Numbered from the stretch's first letter, positions 34,526 to 43,671 are shown. The stretch: 64,000 bases of DNA from CAZGAQ01 sp964523405 (GCA_964523405.1 CAZGAQ010000031.1:1-64000), one strand, 5' to 3'. Numbers and translations are program-made. Notes: generated from the sequence alone by a model not told the origin.

Positions 34526-35878
34526 ATGGCACAGACGGGCTTCATTCTCATTCTGGCGGAAGAGGGGGCGCGCGAGCAGCACCTGCGCGGGCTGCTGCAT
34601 GACCGCTTCGGGCATTCGTGCAATGTGGTGCGAAGCCTGGCGGACGCCCTGGATTCGATCCGGGCCCGCGTGCCCGACGTCGTGGTGGCGCGGGCGCTGC
34701 TCAATGGCGAGCCGACCGCGCAGCCGCTGGCCGATCTGCTCGATAGCCTGGCCCGCGACGCCACGCTCCTGCTGGTCGGCGACGGAGCCCTGCCTGCGGC
34801 GCGCCGCATCCAACTGGGGCAACTGACCGATAGTGCCGAGCCGGAGAAGTTGGCGCAGGCGGTGAATCAGGCCGCCATCCGGGCGGTAGCGCGGCGCGAA
34901 GACCGCCTGTTGCGCGAGTCCCTCACGGAGCGCCAGCAGACCGAGTTCGAGGGCATCGTCGGTGTTTCGCGGGCGATTCAAAGGATCATCGGGCAGATCA
35001 AGAAGGCGGCGCGCAACAAGCTCACGGTGCTGATCAGCGGGGAGACGGGGACGGGTAAGGACCTGATTGCGGAGGCGATTCACAAGCAATCGGATCGGGC
35101 CAACCGGCCGTTCAAGGCGCTGAACTGCGCGGCCATCAACGAGAACCTGCTGGAGAGCACGCTGTTCGGACATGTGCGGGGGGCGTTCACAGGGGCGGTG
35201 AACGAAAGCAAAGGGTATTTCGTGGCGGCGGACGGGGGCACGTTGTTTCTCGATGAGATCGGTGACATGCCGCTGGCGATGCAGGCGAAGCTGCTGCGCG
35301 CCCTGGAGCGGCGCGAGGTAACGCCGGTGGGGTCGACCGATGTGCGCCGCGTGGACGTGCGCGTGGTGGCGGCGACGAATGCGGACCTGGCGCGCGCGGT
35401 GCAGGAGAAGCAGTTTCGCGAGGACCTGTACTACCGGCTGAACCAGTGGATCATCGCCGTGCCACCGCTGCGTGAGCGGCGCGAGGACATTCCGTTCCTG
35501 GCGGACTTCTTCCGGCGCCGGGCGAACAAGGCGCACGGCATGGCTTGCACGGGAATCAGCAGCGAAGCCATGGGGCTGCTGGCGAAGTACTTCTGGCCGG
35601 GTAACGTCCGCGAGCTGGTGAACGTGATCGAGGCGCTGGTCGTTGAGGTGGAAGAGCGTCAGATCGAGGCCGACGACCTGCCGGAGCATATTCGCGGCCC
35701 GCGCGAGCTGGTTCCCATTGCCCCCGGTGGCATGGTGGGGCTGACGATGGCGCAGGTCGAACGAATGATGATCGAACGCACACTGCAGGCCACGGGCGGC
35801 AACCGGGAACAGGCCGCCAAGATCCTCGACATCGGCACGCGCACGCTGTATCGCAAGATCAAAGAATACGGACTGTAA
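34526..35878 (+). CDS. Sigma54-dependent activator with degenerate receiver domain
   Basis: AAA+ enhancer-binding protein that opens sigma54 promoters. Residues 1-125 resemble a response regulator receiver, but the acidic pocket (ILILAEEG) is incomplete and the phospho-acceptor position reads Ala-Arg in PDVVVARALLNG. Residues about 145-380 form the AAA+ domain with Walker A GETGTGKD (172-179), the sigma54-contact loop GAFTGA (219-224) and Walker B LFLDE (240-244). A Fis-type helix-turn-helix ends the chain (QAAKILDIGTRTLYRKIKEY). Position after the flagellar cluster suggests an FlrC/FleR- or FlgR-like role in flagellar gene control, independent of phosphorylation; this is inference. Confidence 0.92.
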   Translation: MAQTGFILILAEEGAREQHLRGLLHDRFGHSCNVVRSLADALDSIRARVPDVVVARALLNGEPTAQPLADLLDSLARDATLLLVGDGALPAARRIQLGQLTDSAEPEKLAQAVNQAAIRAVARREDRLLRESLTERQQTEFEGIVGVSRAIQRIIGQIKKAARNKLTVLISGETGTGKDLIAEAIHKQSDRANRPFKALNCAAINENLLESTLFGHVRGAFTGAVNESKGYFVAADGGTLFLDEIGDMPLAMQAKLLRALERREVTPVGSTDVRRVDVRVVAATNADLARAVQEKQFREDLYYRLNQWIIAVPPLRERREDIPFLADFFRRRANKAHGMACTGISSEAMGLLAKYFWPGNVRELVNVIEALVVEVEERQIEADDLPEHIRGPRELVPIAPGGMVGLTMAQVERMMIERTLQATGGNREQAAKILDIGTRTLYRKIKEYGL

Positions 35879-35923
35879 ACTCGGCCGCCCCTTATCCGGT
35901 GTGCCCGTCCGCCTCCGATGAGC

Positions 35924-37465
35924 CTACATGCCGGCGGCCGCTTTCTTCGCTCCGTGGTGCATGACCCAGTACGTGCGGAACGTCTGGAAGGAGATGTAGA
36001 AGTAGCCCACGATGAAGATCGCCAGGAAAGGCAGGGCCATGGAGACCCGCTCGAACCAGCGATCAAAGAAGAACAGGGCCACGGCGCAGGCGGTCAGGTA
36101 TAACCCCATGCCAAGCTCGGCCCAGGCCTTCCAGCTCGCCCGGATGTTGTGCCCGCCCAGCCGCTTGTGCCAGTCGGACTTTTTGGCCACCACGTCTCCG
36201 AACTTCGGCGTGCGCACGAATTCGCCGGTCTTGCCGAAGAACCCATCCAACGCCGCAATGGCGTTGTTAAAGGCGATGCCGATACCGACCGCCATCAGGG
36301 CCGGAACGTAGCGCAGCCCGTACATCCAACCCCGCAGGAGTTGCTGCTGGCTGACAATGTAGAAGATCGTCGTCGAACCGAAACCGATCACAAAGAGCAG
36401 CAGCTCGAACCACAGGACCCACGCCGGCTGCTCGTGCTTGAGGGTCAGCTTGCCGATCAGCGCGGGACCCAGGAGCAGGCTGAGCAGGACGACCAGAACG
36501 TAGACGGCGCCGCTGGTGAGGTGGAAGAAAGACTCGACCTTCACCCGCCAATTGACGTTGCTCAGGAGTACCTTGGGCAGGAGCTTCACGCAGGTCTGCG
36601 CGCCGCCCTTCGTCCAGCGATGCTGCTGGGCCTTGAAGGCATTCATCTCTGGTGGCAGCTCGGCCGGCGACGTTAAGTTGGGCAGGAAAACGAACTTCCA
36701 GCCGCGGAGCTGCGCGCGGTACGACAGGTCCAGATCCTCGGTGAGCGTGTCATGCTGCCAGCCGCCGGCGTCGGCAATCGCGGACTTCCGCCAGATGCCG
36801 GCGGTGCCGTTGAAGCTCATGAAGCGCCCGGTACGGTTGCGGGCGGTGTGCTCGATCACAAAGTGCCCGTCCAGAAGGATGGCCTGGGCCTGCGTCAGCA
36901 GGGACATGTCGCGGTTCAGGTGTTCCCAGCGCGACTGGACCATACCGACCTTCGGGTTGGTGAAGTAGTGGATGGTCTCGTGGAGGATGTTCGGCGGCGG
37001 CAGGAAGTCGGAGTCGAAAATCGCGATGTACTCGCCGGTGGCCGAGAGATTCCCGGCCTCCAGGGCGCCGGCCTTGTAGCCGGTGCGATCGGTGCGGTGT
37101 AGGTAGACGATATCGTGGCCCTGAGCCCGCATGCGTTCGACGGTTTCGGCCGCGATGAGCTGCGTGGAATCCGTGGAGTCGTCGAGGACCTGGATTTGCA
37201 GGCGGTCCCGGGGGTAGTCGATCAGGCAGGTACGCTCAATGATGCGGCGAGCCACGAACTGCTCGTTGTACATGGGGAGCTGGATCGTGACGCGGGGCAG
37301 CTCGTCGAAATGCCCCTGGGGGTGGGGGGCCCTGGAGCGAACGCGGTAATAGAGCAGGACCAGGAAGTACCGATGGGCCCCGTAGATGCAGATGAGGGTC
37401 AGGACCGTGAGATAGGTCCAGACGGCCAGCCGGGCTAACAGATCACTTTCCATCGAAGACTGCAC
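35924..37465 (-). CDS. Processive family 2 glycosyltransferase (cellulose synthase-like membrane protein)
   Basis: Polymerises sugars from a nucleotide donor at the inner membrane, probably for an exopolysaccharide (glucan, mannan or glucomannan). The cytoplasmic catalytic domain has VLDDSTDS (95/96 Asp), DSD (151-153), TED (242-244) and QQHRW (280-284), the D, D, D, QxxRW set of processive enzymes. Helices flank it: one or two at the N-terminus and about five after residue 300. GTG 37465 is preferred because GAGGA lies about 8 nt upstream; ATG 37453 is the alternative. No BcsB/BcsZ neighbours are present. Confidence 0.9.
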   Translation of the reverse strand: MQSSMESDLLARLAVWTYLTVLTLICIYGAHRYFLVLLYYRVRSRAPHPQGHFDELPRVTIQLPMYNEQFVARRIIERTCLIDYPRDRLQIQVLDDSTDSTQLIAAETVERMRAQGHDIVYLHRTDRTGYKAGALEAGNLSATGEYIAIFDSDFLPPPNILHETIHYFTNPKVGMVQSRWEHLNRDMSLLTQAQAILLDGHFVIEHTARNRTGRFMSFNGTAGIWRKSAIADAGGWQHDTLTEDLDLSYRAQLRGWKFVFLPNLTSPAELPPEMNAFKAQQHRWTKGGAQTCVKLLPKVLLSNVNWRVKVESFFHLTSGAVYVLVVLLSLLLGPALIGKLTLKHEQPAWVLWFELLLFVIGFGSTTIFYIVSQQQLLRGWMYGLRYVPALMAVGIGIAFNNAIAALDGFFGKTGEFVRTPKFGDVVAKKSDWHKRLGGHNIRASWKAWAELGMGLYLTACAVALFFFDRWFERVSMALPFLAIFIVGYFYISFQTFRTYWVMHHGAKKAAAGM

Positions 37466-37791
37466 CCGCCATTCCTCACGCTAGTCTCTGGTCGACAAGC
37501 GAGTTATGGTAGAACTTGCCCCGGGAGAGGTCAACAGCCGGAGACGATTTCACACCGTCGGCCGATATGATACACTAGCTCATCTTGGAACTGGCGCACC
37601 GCCGACGTGCAACGTACCCGCGTCGTCGACCCGCCAGCCCGGCCAATGTGCCGGGCGCCCGTAGCGTTCCGCGAGACCGCCGAGCCCGACCCGGGCCGGT
37701 GGGGCTAGCGTCCGGGCCTGCTCCCGCGGGCCTGGGCGCCCGTCCCACGGCCACGGTCGCCCGGCGCGAGTCCTAGTCTGGACCGACCTGA
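37466..37791. other. Divergent intergenic region, 326 bp
   Basis: Contains the leftward promoter described at 37506. TATGAT at 37566-37571 may be a -10 box for the rightward LOG-family gene, but no -35 matches it. The rest is Arg/Pro/Gly-rich in every frame and shows no gene. Confidence 0.55.
37506..37534 (-). promoter_or_regulatory. Sigma70-type promoter of the GT2 gene
   Basis: On the minus strand TTGACC (37534-37529), a 17-bp spacer, then TACCAT (37511-37506). Box 1 matches five of six consensus bases and box 2 four of six, with ideal spacing and a leader of about 35 nt. Confidence 0.5.
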
Positions 37792-38868
37792 GTGGAGCCA
37801 ACCTTGTCCCTGACCCCCGAATCTCAAACGGATCTTGAACGTCGCCGGGAGCGAACGGCCGACATCCGACGGTTCTCCGAGCGCTATTTCGTCGGCGAGA
37901 ACCAGGACCTGCTGGAGGAGATGCTGGTAACGCTGTGCCGCCTGGGGCGTGATGACGCCGACCGTGGCGACGTCAAACTGCTGACCAAGGCGGTGGCCGA
38001 GCTGCGCTATGCATTCAAAGTGTTCGTGCCTTGGCAGCATGTGCCGAAGGTGAGCATTTTCGGCTCCAGCCGGACGCCCGAGGGCCACCCGGACTATCAG
38101 CAGGCCGTGCGCTATGCGCGGCGGATGTGTGAGAACGGGTGGATGGTGATCACGGGAGCGGGTGACGGCATCATGAAGGCGGGGCACGGTGGGGCGGGGC
38201 GCGAAGCCAGCTTTGGTGTGGCGATCCGGTTGCCGTTCGAGCAGAAGACGAATGCGATCATCGCCGACGACGCCAAGCTGGTGAACTTCCGTTACTTCTT
38301 CACGCGCAAGCTCATGTTCATGAAGGAGGCGGCGGCGGTCGTGCTGTTCCCCGGCGGTTTCGGCACGCAGGACGAGGGCTTCGAGGCGCTGACGCTGATT
38401 CAGACGGGCAAGGCGCCGCTGGTCCCGATCGTGATGCTCGAACAGGCGGGGGGGACCTACTGGCCGCAATGGCGGGCGTACGTGGCGGCGGAGCTGCTGC
38501 GGGTCGGGATGATCAACGACCAGGACATGCACCTGTTCCGGATCACGGACGACGTGGAGGTGGCGGTGCGCGAGGTGACGCAGTTCTACCGCGTGTACCA
38601 CTCGATGCGGTATGTGGGCGACGAGCTGGTGCTCCGGCTGAAGCGGCCGATTTCTGCGGAGACGGTGGAGCGGTTGAACGACGAGTTCGGGCGGATCGTC
38701 AGGTCCGGGCGCATCGCGCAGACCACGGCGCTGGCGGGCGAAGGGGACCAGTATCCCGAGCTGCCCCGGGTGCGGCTGCAGTTTGACCGCAAGAGCTGCG
38801 GTCTGTTGCGGCGCTGCATCGACGCGATCAACCGAGACGAGTCGAGTACGGTGGCCGCACCAGCCTGA
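37792..38868 (+). CDS. LOG-family (TIGR00730-like) Rossmann-fold protein
   Basis: Members bind nucleotides; characterised ones are nucleotide 5'-monophosphate phosphoribohydrolases (LOG, PpnN), splitting AMP-type nucleotides into base and ribose-5-phosphate. Visible here are IFGSSRTPEGH (89-99), the binding stretch ITGAGDGIMKAGHGGA and the family motif PGGFGTQDE (187-195), which contributes catalytic Glu. An 80-residue N-terminal and a 100-residue C-terminal extension enlarge the usual about 190-residue core to 358. Start is GTG 37792; TTG 37804 is possible. Substrate is not shown. Confidence 0.85.
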   Translation: MEPTLSLTPESQTDLERRRERTADIRRFSERYFVGENQDLLEEMLVTLCRLGRDDADRGDVKLLTKAVAELRYAFKVFVPWQHVPKVSIFGSSRTPEGHPDYQQAVRYARRMCENGWMVITGAGDGIMKAGHGGAGREASFGVAIRLPFEQKTNAIIADDAKLVNFRYFFTRKLMFMKEAAAVVLFPGGFGTQDEGFEALTLIQTGKAPLVPIVMLEQAGGTYWPQWRAYVAAELLRVGMINDQDMHLFRITDDVEVAVREVTQFYRVYHSMRYVGDELVLRLKRPISAETVERLNDEFGRIVRSGRIAQTTALAGEGDQYPELPRVRLQFDRKSCGLLRRCIDAINRDESSTVAAPA

Positions 38869-38893
38869 TTTGCCGGGGTTTTCTGTGGGTGCG

Positions 38894-38924
38894 CGCCGGA
38901 AAATGCCGGATTTCCGGTGTTTTT
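38894..38924 (+). terminator. Rho-independent terminator of the LOG-family gene
   Basis: A stem of CGCCGGAAA and TTTCCGGTG (one G-U pair) closes an 8-nt loop and is followed directly by TTTTT. It lies 25 bp after the stop. Confidence 0.85.
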
Positions 38925-39145
38925 GCGCTTTGCGCCGCAGAATCCCTTGACGAACGCGGCGATTCATGCGAAATAAGGGCCACGCGGTCAGAGGCAAACG
39001 CGGTCGTTTGCACTCTGGGACGGATCTCCCCCAACGCCTTCATGTGCGTGCGCCACGGTGTCCGTCAGCGAGTCTGATCGCGGGATTCCTAGCATGGGCG
39101 CCGCGGGACGACACTCGGCGGCGGTCCCTGGGAGGCACAGCAGCA

Positions 39146-39469
39146 ATGGCGAAAGCAGCGAAGAAGGGTAACAAGGCCCGCAGCAAGTCCGAAGTCTACA
39201 CCGCCCTCGCCGAGGGCGCCGGCCTGACCCGCAAGCAGGTTGCCGGCGTCTTCACCGGCCTCGCCGAGATCATCAAGAAGGATCTGCGCGGCCCCGGCAT
39301 CTTCACGGTCCCCGGCCTGATGAAGATCACCGTCATCAAGAAGCCCGCGACCAAGGCGCGCAAGGGCATCAACCCGTTCACCGGGCAGGAGACCGTCTTC
39401 AAGGCCAAGCCGGCCCGCAAGGTCGTCAAGGTTCGGCCTTTGAAGAGCCTGAAGGAAATGGTCGGCTAG
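39146..39469 (+). CDS. HU-like DNA-binding protein
   Basis: Histone-like nucleoid protein that bends DNA, 107 residues. A Lys-rich N-terminus (AKAAKKGNKARSK) precedes the HU fold: LTRKQVAGVFTGLAEII helices, then the beta arm with FTVPGLMKITVIKKPATKAR and GINPFTGQETVFKAKPARK. The planctomycete form lacks the strict HU signature but keeps the size. ATG 39146 has GGGAGGC upstream. A good TTGACG box lies at 38947, with an indistinct -10, so its promoter is not certain. Confidence 0.85.
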   Translation: MAKAAKKGNKARSKSEVYTALAEGAGLTRKQVAGVFTGLAEIIKKDLRGPGIFTVPGLMKITVIKKPATKARKGINPFTGQETVFKAKPARKVVKVRPLKSLKEMVG

Positions 39470-39499
39470 CCGGCCGACACTCGCGAAGACTGAAACATC

Positions 39500-39540
39500 G
39501 GGCGGCGTGGGTACCTTGGTATCCGCGCCGCCTGTCTTGT
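39500..39540 (+). terminator. Stem-loop terminator after the HU-like gene
   Basis: GGCGGCG (39501-39507) pairs with CGCCGCC (39526-39532), and GGGTACC/GGTATCC extend the stem with one wobble pair. It is followed by TGTCTTGT, a weak U-tract. Confidence 0.6.
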
Positions 39541-39689
39541 CGGTGCACAGACGCACGCTCCAAAAATCAACGTGGGTTTCCCGTCCCCGAGAGCCGCACA
39601 GCGTCACGCGCCGCCGCGTGACGCGCTGAACGCCGACGATCCGATGATCCTCGGGCGCTCGGCCTGCCGCAGTTCCGCGAAGGCAGCGG

Positions 39690-39896
39690 CTACAACAACG
39701 AGTTCGGGTCGGCCGCCGCCGCCGTCCAGGCATTGATCGTGGCCCGGAAGAAAGCGGCCAGCAAGCTCGTTGAACTCGTGATGATGCCATCCTCAATCGT
39801 CGCCTTCGTCGTGGCATCGCAGCCGGCGGCGAACAAGCTTGCACCGGTCAACACGACGGCCGCCACCCACCCGATTGTCCGTACACGCTTCCGCAT
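39690..39896 (-). CDS. Tiny lipoprotein
   Basis: A 68-residue product beginning at ATG 39896 with a lipoprotein signal (IGWVAAVVLTGASLFAAGC); the Cys sits after an LFAAGC lipobox. The mature part is short and Ala/Thr-rich (ATIEDGIITSSTSLLAAFFR). The frame is open another 15 codons upstream, but the signal peptide fixes the start. No family recognised. Confidence 0.65.
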   Translation of the reverse strand: MRKRVRTIGWVAAVVLTGASLFAAGCDATTKATIEDGIITSSTSLLAAFFRATINAWTAAAADPNSLL

Positions 39897-40133
39897 CGCA
39901 CATCTCCGTAGCGCGGCTGCCGGCCGCGCTCCCTGATCCATTCGTCCAGTCCCTGCGGGCCCCGGTGCCGCCCGGTCCCTACATGCTATCCACGCACCAA
40001 ACGTCCGACCAGCGCGACCGGCATCGTTTGCCCGCGTTGTCGGAACCGGTAGAAGGGCAAGCGCCGGGCCATGGTCGGGGCGTTCAAGATGGTGAGTCGA
40101 TGGCGCTCCGACCGGCCCTGGTCCAGCGTATGC

Positions 40134-41183
40134 CTATTCCGGCGGTTGCCGTCCTTCGCGGGCCTCCTTCCGGCGCTGCAATTCCTGTGCCCCGTGCGGG
40201 TGGAAGCGCGAGTGGATATCCAGCAGGCGCTTCGTCTGCACGTGCGTGTAGATTTCGGTCGTGCCGATGCTGGCGTGGCCGAGCAACTCCTGCACGACGC
40301 GCAGGTCGGCCCCGCCCTCGAGGAGGTGCGTAGCGAAGCTGTGGCGCAGCGTGTGCGGGCTCACCTTGCCCGTGATGCCGCGCCGCCGGGCCTCGCGCTT
40401 CACGAGCCGCCAGACGGCCGTGCGCTCCAGCGGGCCACCGGTGCGGGACAGGAACAGGGGCGTCGTGGCGGCGACCGCCCGGGTGAAGGGGGTCTTGTAC
40501 CGGCCATGCTCCAGGCCGACCTGGATCAACTCGGGGCGCAGCTCCTGCACGTACTTGCCGACGGCGTCGAGGGCTTCGCTGCCAATGGGGGTGACGCGCT
40601 CTTTGCGGCCTTTGCCGATACAGCGGACGTACTTGGCCGTCAGGTTCACGTCGCCTTCGCGGAGGGCGCATAGCTCGCTCACGCGGAGGCCGGAGGAATA
40701 GAACAGCTCCAGGATGGCCCGGTCGCGTAGACCGAGGCGCTGGTCCAGGTCGGGCGAGGTCACGAGTTCGGTGGTGCGGTCGAGGTTCAGCGTGAGCGGC
40801 AGGCGCTGCCAGCGCTTGGGCAGCTCGATCTGGCCGGTCAGGTCGTGTGCCATCTGCCGCGTCAGGTGCAGCCACCGCAGCCACATCCGCAGCGCCACGA
40901 CCCGGCGGGCGAGCGTCGTCTCCTTGTGGCCGAGATCGGACTGCTCGACGAGATAGTCCTGGATGATTTCAGGGTTCAGGCGTGCCCAGTCGTCGATGCC
41001 GCGGACTTTCAGGAAGGCGCCGAAGCGGTGCAGGTCGCGGCGGTAGGCGTCGATGGTCAGGGCTGACAGGCCGAGCTCGACGTTCTGATAGACGCGGAAG
41101 CCGGCCAGGGTTTGCTCGAACGCGGGCGCGCAATCGGAGGCGCGGGGAGCAGGCGTTCGCGGAGGCTGGTGGACTGCGGCCAT
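40134..41183 (-). CDS. Xer-type tyrosine recombinase
   Basis: Site-specific recombinase, of the XerC/XerD type that resolves chromosome dimers at dif, or an integron/integrase relative. The N-terminal SAM-like domain (residues about 22-120, with LSALTIDAYRRDLHRFGAFL) is followed by the catalytic domain. The six catalytic residues are visible: R167 (GLRVSEL), K191, H277 and R280 (HTLRH), H303 (LGHAS) and Tyr312 (IYTHV). Length 349 is slightly long for Xer. The ATG at 41183 is chosen since conserved sequence starts soon after; the frame is open a further 94 codons upstream. No other mobile gene lies nearby, which favours a housekeeping Xer. Confidence 0.88.
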   Translation of the reverse strand: MAAVHQPPRTPAPRASDCAPAFEQTLAGFRVYQNVELGLSALTIDAYRRDLHRFGAFLKVRGIDDWARLNPEIIQDYLVEQSDLGHKETTLARRVVALRMWLRWLHLTRQMAHDLTGQIELPKRWQRLPLTLNLDRTTELVTSPDLDQRLGLRDRAILELFYSSGLRVSELCALREGDVNLTAKYVRCIGKGRKERVTPIGSEALDAVGKYVQELRPELIQVGLEHGRYKTPFTRAVAATTPLFLSRTGGPLERTAVWRLVKREARRRGITGKVSPHTLRHSFATHLLEGGADLRVVQELLGHASIGTTEIYTHVQTKRLLDIHSRFHPHGAQELQRRKEAREGRQPPE

Positions 41184-41616
41184 TCGATCCGTCTCGTGGC
41201 ACGTCGCATGTCGCCGCGCTGCGTGGAAGCCGCCTCCTTCCTGTTGGCGGCGTGAACTGCCCGGCGGCGTCCGCGGGGGCGCGACTACGGCACAGCGAAC
41301 ATACGCAGTGTACACGTATATAGGTTGTTGTACGATGGGCGGGTGAAGGAGGTTGCAGCGGCCGACGGGTGTCCTTCCTGGTCGGGTGCTGGCGGGGGAG
41401 GTTGCCCACGCGACGCTGCACAAGTGCTGCTCCGCGGGGCACGCTACGAAGCGGCAGGTTGTCACCGTGGACCTGGACTTACGCGGGGACGCGGTGGAGG
41501 TTACCCAGTACCGCGCGCGTGAGGAGTTGAGCGGGAGCGAGTGCGGGGAACCGACCTCCTCGGTCGCGCCGGCCGGCGCGGCGCAAATCCCTGGCCGGCG
41601 CCGATGACGGCGCAGG
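41184..41616. other. Intergenic, 433 bp, no gene seen
   Basis: Between two leftward genes. A short AT-richer patch (about 41295-41340, with GTATATAGG) probably holds the recombinase promoter on the minus strand. A plus-strand frame at 41353-41607 has a poor start context and no recognisable protein. Confidence 0.5.
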
Positions 41617-42090
41617 TTACGGGCATGTCGTGTTCATGAGCGCGATGAACGGATCGATGTCGCGCCAGTTGACGTGACCGTCGGCGCTCGTGTCGAGGTT
41701 CAGGAAGGCGCAGGACGGACCGGGTGCGGGGAACAGCGCAGTCCACGCCGAGAGGTTGTCGTTCTGCGCGGCGATGAGGTAGTCGATATCGCGCCAGTTC
41801 ACCAGGTAGTCGCAGTTGCCGTCGCCGGCGCAGGTAGCCGGGACGAGGGCGGTGACCCAGAACCCGCCGGTCAGTTCGAACGTACCGCCGGTGAGGCGGG
41901 CGGCGTCGGGCTGGCCCGTGGTACCCGACAGCGTGAATGTGCCGCCGGTGCTGGACATCACGCCGCCGGCATCGATCGTCCACCAAGCCAGCGAATACTG
42001 ACCGGCGCACAGCGCAGCGTTAGCGGCGACGCAGGCGACGGCCGCCAGGCGGGACCAGGGTGACAACTTGGATTTGCTGCTTGCGGACAT
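41617..42090 (-). CDS. Small secreted protein with dockerin-like C-terminal domain
   Basis: A 157-residue exported protein: signal peptide (LAAVACVAANAALCAG), then a short beta-type segment (YSLAWWTIDAGGV, GGTFTLSGTTGQPDAARLTG), which looks like a repeat found in planctomycete secreted proteins. The last about 70 residues are the dockerin-like unit: CAGDGNCDYLVNWRDIDYLI and, after a linker, DGHVNWRDIDPFIALMNTTC. Two Ca-binding-type loops (DGNCD, DTSADGHV) fit a dockerin-like EF pair. It is the last gene of a leftward three-gene secreted cassette (7 bp... after the protease gene stop). Confidence 0.85.
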   Translation of the reverse strand: MSASSKSKLSPWSRLAAVACVAANAALCAGQYSLAWWTIDAGGVMSSTGGTFTLSGTTGQPDAARLTGGTFELTGGFWVTALVPATCAGDGNCDYLVNWRDIDYLIAAQNDNLSAWTALFPAPGPSCAFLNLDTSADGHVNWRDIDPFIALMNTTCP

Positions 42091-42096
42091 GGCGCT

Positions 42097-43671
42097 CTAC
42101 TCCCGTGTAATCGTGACCTGGTGGCCCTTGAGAATCAGCGGGCGGTTGATCGTGGCCGCAGCGGCGGTGACCGTGTGGGCCGAGCCGGCCGCCATGATGA
42201 GGGTCGTGTCGTCGGGGGCGTCACCAAGCGCGGTCGAGAGATTCAGATAGGGCTGGGCGGGTGAGCCGTCGCCGCCGTAAGTGCCGCCGACGAAGCGCAC
42301 GATGCTCCGGGGAGCAATGTAGATCACGTGATGCGCGTCGTTGGGGAAGAAATCGTCAACCGTCAGCCACGCCGTCGCGCCGCCGCCCCAGCCCTTGTTG
42401 ATCAGGAATTGCGGCGGGTCGACGTCGCTGTTGTATCCGCAGGCGACGAACGAGTGGCCGCCTGCGTCGCTGTGGCCGGACATCTGCACCGGCCGCAGCC
42501 AGCGGATTTCCTCCATCATCGTGCTTGTGTTGCGGGTGACGTACACCGCGTCGGGGTCGTAGTAGAAGTGATCAGAGTAGGCGTTGGCAGCATGTCCGGT
42601 GTCGGTCGCGGAGGATTTGTACCCATAGCCCATCGAGCAGGCGATACCGGCCGAGTAGCACAGGTGCGCGACGGCCGCATCTTCGCTGCCGTAGGGCGTC
42701 GTGTGGGCGTCCTGGATCGCGTTCCAGTCGAACGGCGTGAGGCCGAAATTGAGGCTGTAGTTCTGGGTGTCCGCGGTCAGGTCATCGTACAGCCCCATCA
42801 GGGCGTCGACGTAGTCGGGATCGGGGTCGCCGTTCGGGTCGAGCAGGAGGTTTCGCGCGCTGTCGGTGAGGCTGTAATCCCAGTAGCCGCGCATCCGCAG
42901 CTCATGCGTGGCGCCGTCATACTCGAGCCGGGCGCCACCTTCCCAGCCGGGAGGGACTTGCGGGCCGACCGCGAGCGGAGTGGCGAGCCAGGCGGTGCTG
43001 TAGCGGCGATAGTGGACGGCCGAGCCGGAGCCGGTACCGAGCGCCGGCCATCGCCAGTAGTACATGATCTCCGACATGGCGGTGGCGACGCAGCCGGTGA
43101 CCGCGTGCTCGTCGGAGCCGGGCGTGAGCACGGGGCAGTTGTTGTTGTACGGTCCGCCCTGGTGCCATTGGTCCGTTACGGGCAGGGCCATGAAGGTGGG
43201 GTCTGCCCGCCCACGCGTCACCGGTGGGACGCGGCCGGCCTGCAGATCGCGCCACTGCGCGGCCCGCGCGGCGAGCGTCGGCGCGGCCTGCTGCCAGACC
43301 GGGTTGGCGACGCGGGCGGCTTCGTCGATACGGACCAGACGGTCCGCGATTTCGTCGAGGAGATCCCGATTGACCGGGTCGGCAGGATCATACGGCTCGC
43401 GCGGGCAGTACAAATACACGGGCAGCAGGCGGTCGTCGGCCCCGGCGAGCGCAAAGCCGCCCGACGACAGGTGCACGACGTAGGCACACGCACGGCCGTC
43501 GACGACGTAGGGATCAATCTGAACGGCGGCCGCGTCCGTGACAGCGTCGGCGGTAGCGGAGCGGACCCAGGTCGTGACGGCGGCGCGGACCTCGTCCGGG
43601 GTTAATTCGGCCGCCAGGGTCACCGTCGTGGTTAGCAGCAGGATCGCAAACGGGCAAAGTCGCCGAGTCAT
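42097..43671 (-). CDS. Secreted C10 (streptopain-like) cysteine protease
   Basis: Papain-fold protease of family C10. The signal peptide is ILLLTTTVTLAA. Residues about 24-120 form the Spi-like inhibitory prodomain (YVVHLSSGGFALAGADDRLL). The mature domain has catalytic Cys194 (VTGCVATAMSEIMYYWRWP), His406 (GGHSFVACGYNSD) and the following KGWGG loop. After about residue 470 a short tail (VGGTYGGDGSPAQPYLNLST) looks like the start of a parallel beta-helix that ends early, so the protein may be truncated or the tail a small module. The next gene starts 7 bp after its stop. Confidence 0.9.
   Translation of the reverse strand: MTRRLCPFAILLLTTTVTLAAELTPDEVRAAVTTWVRSATADAVTDAAAVQIDPYVVDGRACAYVVHLSSGGFALAGADDRLLPVYLYCPREPYDPADPVNRDLLDEIADRLVRIDEAARVANPVWQQAAPTLAARAAQWRDLQAGRVPPVTRGRADPTFMALPVTDQWHQGGPYNNNCPVLTPGSDEHAVTGCVATAMSEIMYYWRWPALGTGSGSAVHYRRYSTAWLATPLAVGPQVPPGWEGGARLEYDGATHELRMRGYWDYSLTDSARNLLLDPNGDPDPDYVDALMGLYDDLTADTQNYSLNFGLTPFDWNAIQDAHTTPYGSEDAAVAHLCYSAGIACSMGYGYKSSATDTGHAANAYSDHFYYDPDAVYVTRNTSTMMEEIRWLRPVQMSGHSDAGGHSFVACGYNSDVDPPQFLINKGWGGGATAWLTVDDFFPNDAHHVIYIAPRSIVRFVGGTYGGDGSPAQPYLNLSTALGDAPDDTTLIMAAGSAHTVTAAAATINRPLILKGHQVTITRE

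Noticed and set aside
41353..41607. Plus-strand frame of 84 residues with AAGGAGG just before a TTG
   Set aside because: The Shine-Dalgarno sequence is too close to the start, the product is not recognisable, and the frame runs out near the opposite gene's end.
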